Position numbers and translations under genes: made by a program. From Thauera sp. (lineage in GTDB: Bacteria > Pseudomonadota > Gammaproteobacteria > Burkholderiales > Rhodocyclaceae), in assembly GCA_023150215.1 (NCBI GenBank), contig JAKLLJ010000218.1, forward strand, positions 1 through 5,861: 5,861 bases of DNA, written 5' to 3'. This document shows positions 5,023 through 5,861 of the stretch, in pieces. Every line of letters starts with the position of its first letter. Positions within the stretch are counted from its first letter, which is position 1. The notes beneath the pieces were generated by a model. The model was given only the letters and a program-made list of their open reading frames with translations, was not told the DNA's origin and searched no databases.

Positions 5023-5861
5023 GTGCACCGACCTCGAGGCCGGATGCGACCGGGGGGTGTGGTGCGGGCGTTCCGGTGGCGGCCGATCCGCCACCCTGTG
5101 CTGGCGGGCTGGGTGCGGTGGATCGCGGCGCAGCGGCCGTGTGTTCGGCGCTTTTCGTCGCGGCGCCGGCTTCCGGCCAGGGCAAGACCACTGTGACCGC
5201 GGCGCTTGCCCGCCTGCACACCCGGCTCGGACGGCGGGTGCGGGTGTTCAAGTGCGGGCCGGACTTCCTCGATCCGCAGATCCATGCGGTGGCGAGCGGC
5301 GCGCCGGTGCACAACGTCGACCTCGGCATGTGCGGCGAGGTCGACATCGCCTGGCGCCTGCACGCCGCCGCGCGCGAATCCGACCTGATCCTGGTCGAAG
5401 GCGTGATGGGACTCTACGACGGCGCGCCCTCGGGTGCAGACATCGCGCGCCACTTCGGCATCCCGGTGATGGCGGTGATCGACGCGCGCGCGATGGCGCA
5501 GACCTTCGGCGCGGTCGCCTACGGCCTGGCGCACTATCAGCCCGGGCTGCCGTTCGCCGGCGTGCTCGCCAACCACGTCGGCAGCGCGCGCCACGCCGAC
5601 ATGCTGCGCGATGTGCTGCCGACGGGCATGCGCTGGTTCGGCGCGGTGATGCGGGATGCCGAGGCGGCCTTGCCCGAGCGTCATCTCGGTCTCTTGCAGG
5701 CGGCGGAGATCGCGGACCTCGGCGCGCGCCTCGACCGCCTTGCCGACCATCTGGAGCGGACCGGCGCGGCGGAGCTGCCGCCGCAGGTGGTGTTTCCTGC
5801 GGTGTCCGCGCCGGCGATTCCGCCGCGGCTGGCCGGCAAGCGGATTGCGATTGCGCGTGAC
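5019..5861 (+). CDS. cobB: Cobyrinic / hydrogenobyrinic acid a,c-diamide synthase (CobB/CbiA), N-terminal part
   Basis: Open from GTG 5019 to the right edge, 281 codons, incomplete at the C-terminus. It is the glutamine-dependent, ATP-using amidase of the a and c acetate side chains of the corrin ring. The N-terminal ATP-binding (dethiobiotin-synthetase-like) domain is clear: P-loop APASGQGKTT (49-58), KCGPDFLDPQIH (78-89), VDLGMCG (100-106), LILVEGVMGLYDG (123-135), then ADIARHFGIPVMAVIDA and MAQTFGA. The last visible residues, KRIAIARD, are where the class I glutamine amidotransferase domain begins in this family; its catalytic Cys and His lie beyond the window. The start is not ATG: GTG 5019 overlaps the cobA stop (GTGA) and has GGAAGG seven bases upstream. 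This leaves about 43 residues before the first core strand, rich in Gly, Ala and Pro with three Cys (14, 27, 42), longer than usual; a later GTG (5118 or 5139) would remove most of it. Whether the substrate is cobyrinate (cobalt early) or hydrogenobyrinate cannot be told here. Confidence 0.93.
   Translation, partial: MSAPTSRPDATGGCGAGVPVAADPPPCAGGLGAVDRGAAAVCSALFVAAPASGQGKTTVTAALARLHTRLGRRVRVFKCGPDFLDPQIHAVASGAPVHNVDLGMCGEVDIAWRLHAAARESDLILVEGVMGLYDGAPSGADIARHFGIPVMAVIDARAMAQTFGAVAYGLAHYQPGLPFAGVLANHVGSARHADMLRDVLPTGMRWFGAVMRDAEAALPERHLGLLQAAEIADLGARLDRLADHLERTGAAELPPQVVFPAVSAPAIPPRLAGKRIAIARD

Noticed and set aside
3928..5094. Minus-strand open frame of 388 codons opposite cobO, cobA and the cobB start
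   Set aside because: It is rich in His/Arg/Gln, typical of the shadow of a GC-rich gene, and shows no recognisable motif.
4716..5750. Minus-strand open frame of 344 codons opposite cobA and cobB
   Set aside because: Composition is shadow-like and the plus strand carries clear SUMT and CobB motifs throughout.
4991..5860. Plus-strand ATG frame of 289 codons in the cobB region
   Set aside because: It is in a different frame from the CobB motifs and gives Arg/Gly-rich sequence; the true frame starts at GTG 5019.

Overview
This is a GC-rich window in which every recognisable gene lies on the plus strand and deals with vitamin B12. Codon use, gene content and the GTAG-type REP palindromes suggest a betaproteobacterium, perhaps of the Thauera/Azoarcus (Rhodocyclales) type. 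That placement is inferred from the look of the proteins and repeats, not from a database comparison.

Layout. Bases 1-1119 hold the C-terminal beta-barrel part of a TonB-dependent outer-membrane receptor of the BtuB type; its N-terminus lies outside the window. It is followed closely by a BtuC/FecCD-type inner-membrane permease (1159-2157, or from 1126 with an upstream ATG). A BtuD/FecE-type ATPase (2154-2963) overlaps the permease by four bases in an ATGA junction. Together these form a corrinoid uptake operon. No periplasmic binding protein (btuF) is visible.

Bases 2964-3562 are a 599-base non-coding spacer full of repeats. It holds a 31-bp tandem duplication, five REP-like palindromes (two perfect, three diverged, in both orientations) and a degenerating tandem array of 16-18-bp units enclosed by the two perfect REPs. 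The last REP is followed by a T-tract.

The second gene block starts at 3563 with cobO (corrinoid adenosyltransferase). After a two-base gap comes cobA (uroporphyrinogen-III C-methyltransferase, 4174-5022), which overlaps cobB (a,c-diamide synthase) in a GTGA junction. cobB starts with GTG at 5019 and runs off the right edge just where its glutamine amidotransferase domain should begin.

How the genes work together. BtuB, BtuC and BtuD would bring corrinoids from outside into the cytoplasm. CobA commits uroporphyrinogen III to the corrin branch as precorrin-2, CobB amidates the a and c side chains, and CobO adds the adenosyl ligand to cobalt. CobO can serve both imported and newly made corrinoids, so the locus joins salvage and synthesis. 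I see no new enzymatic system; the least ordinary part is the repeat-filled spacer between the two operons.
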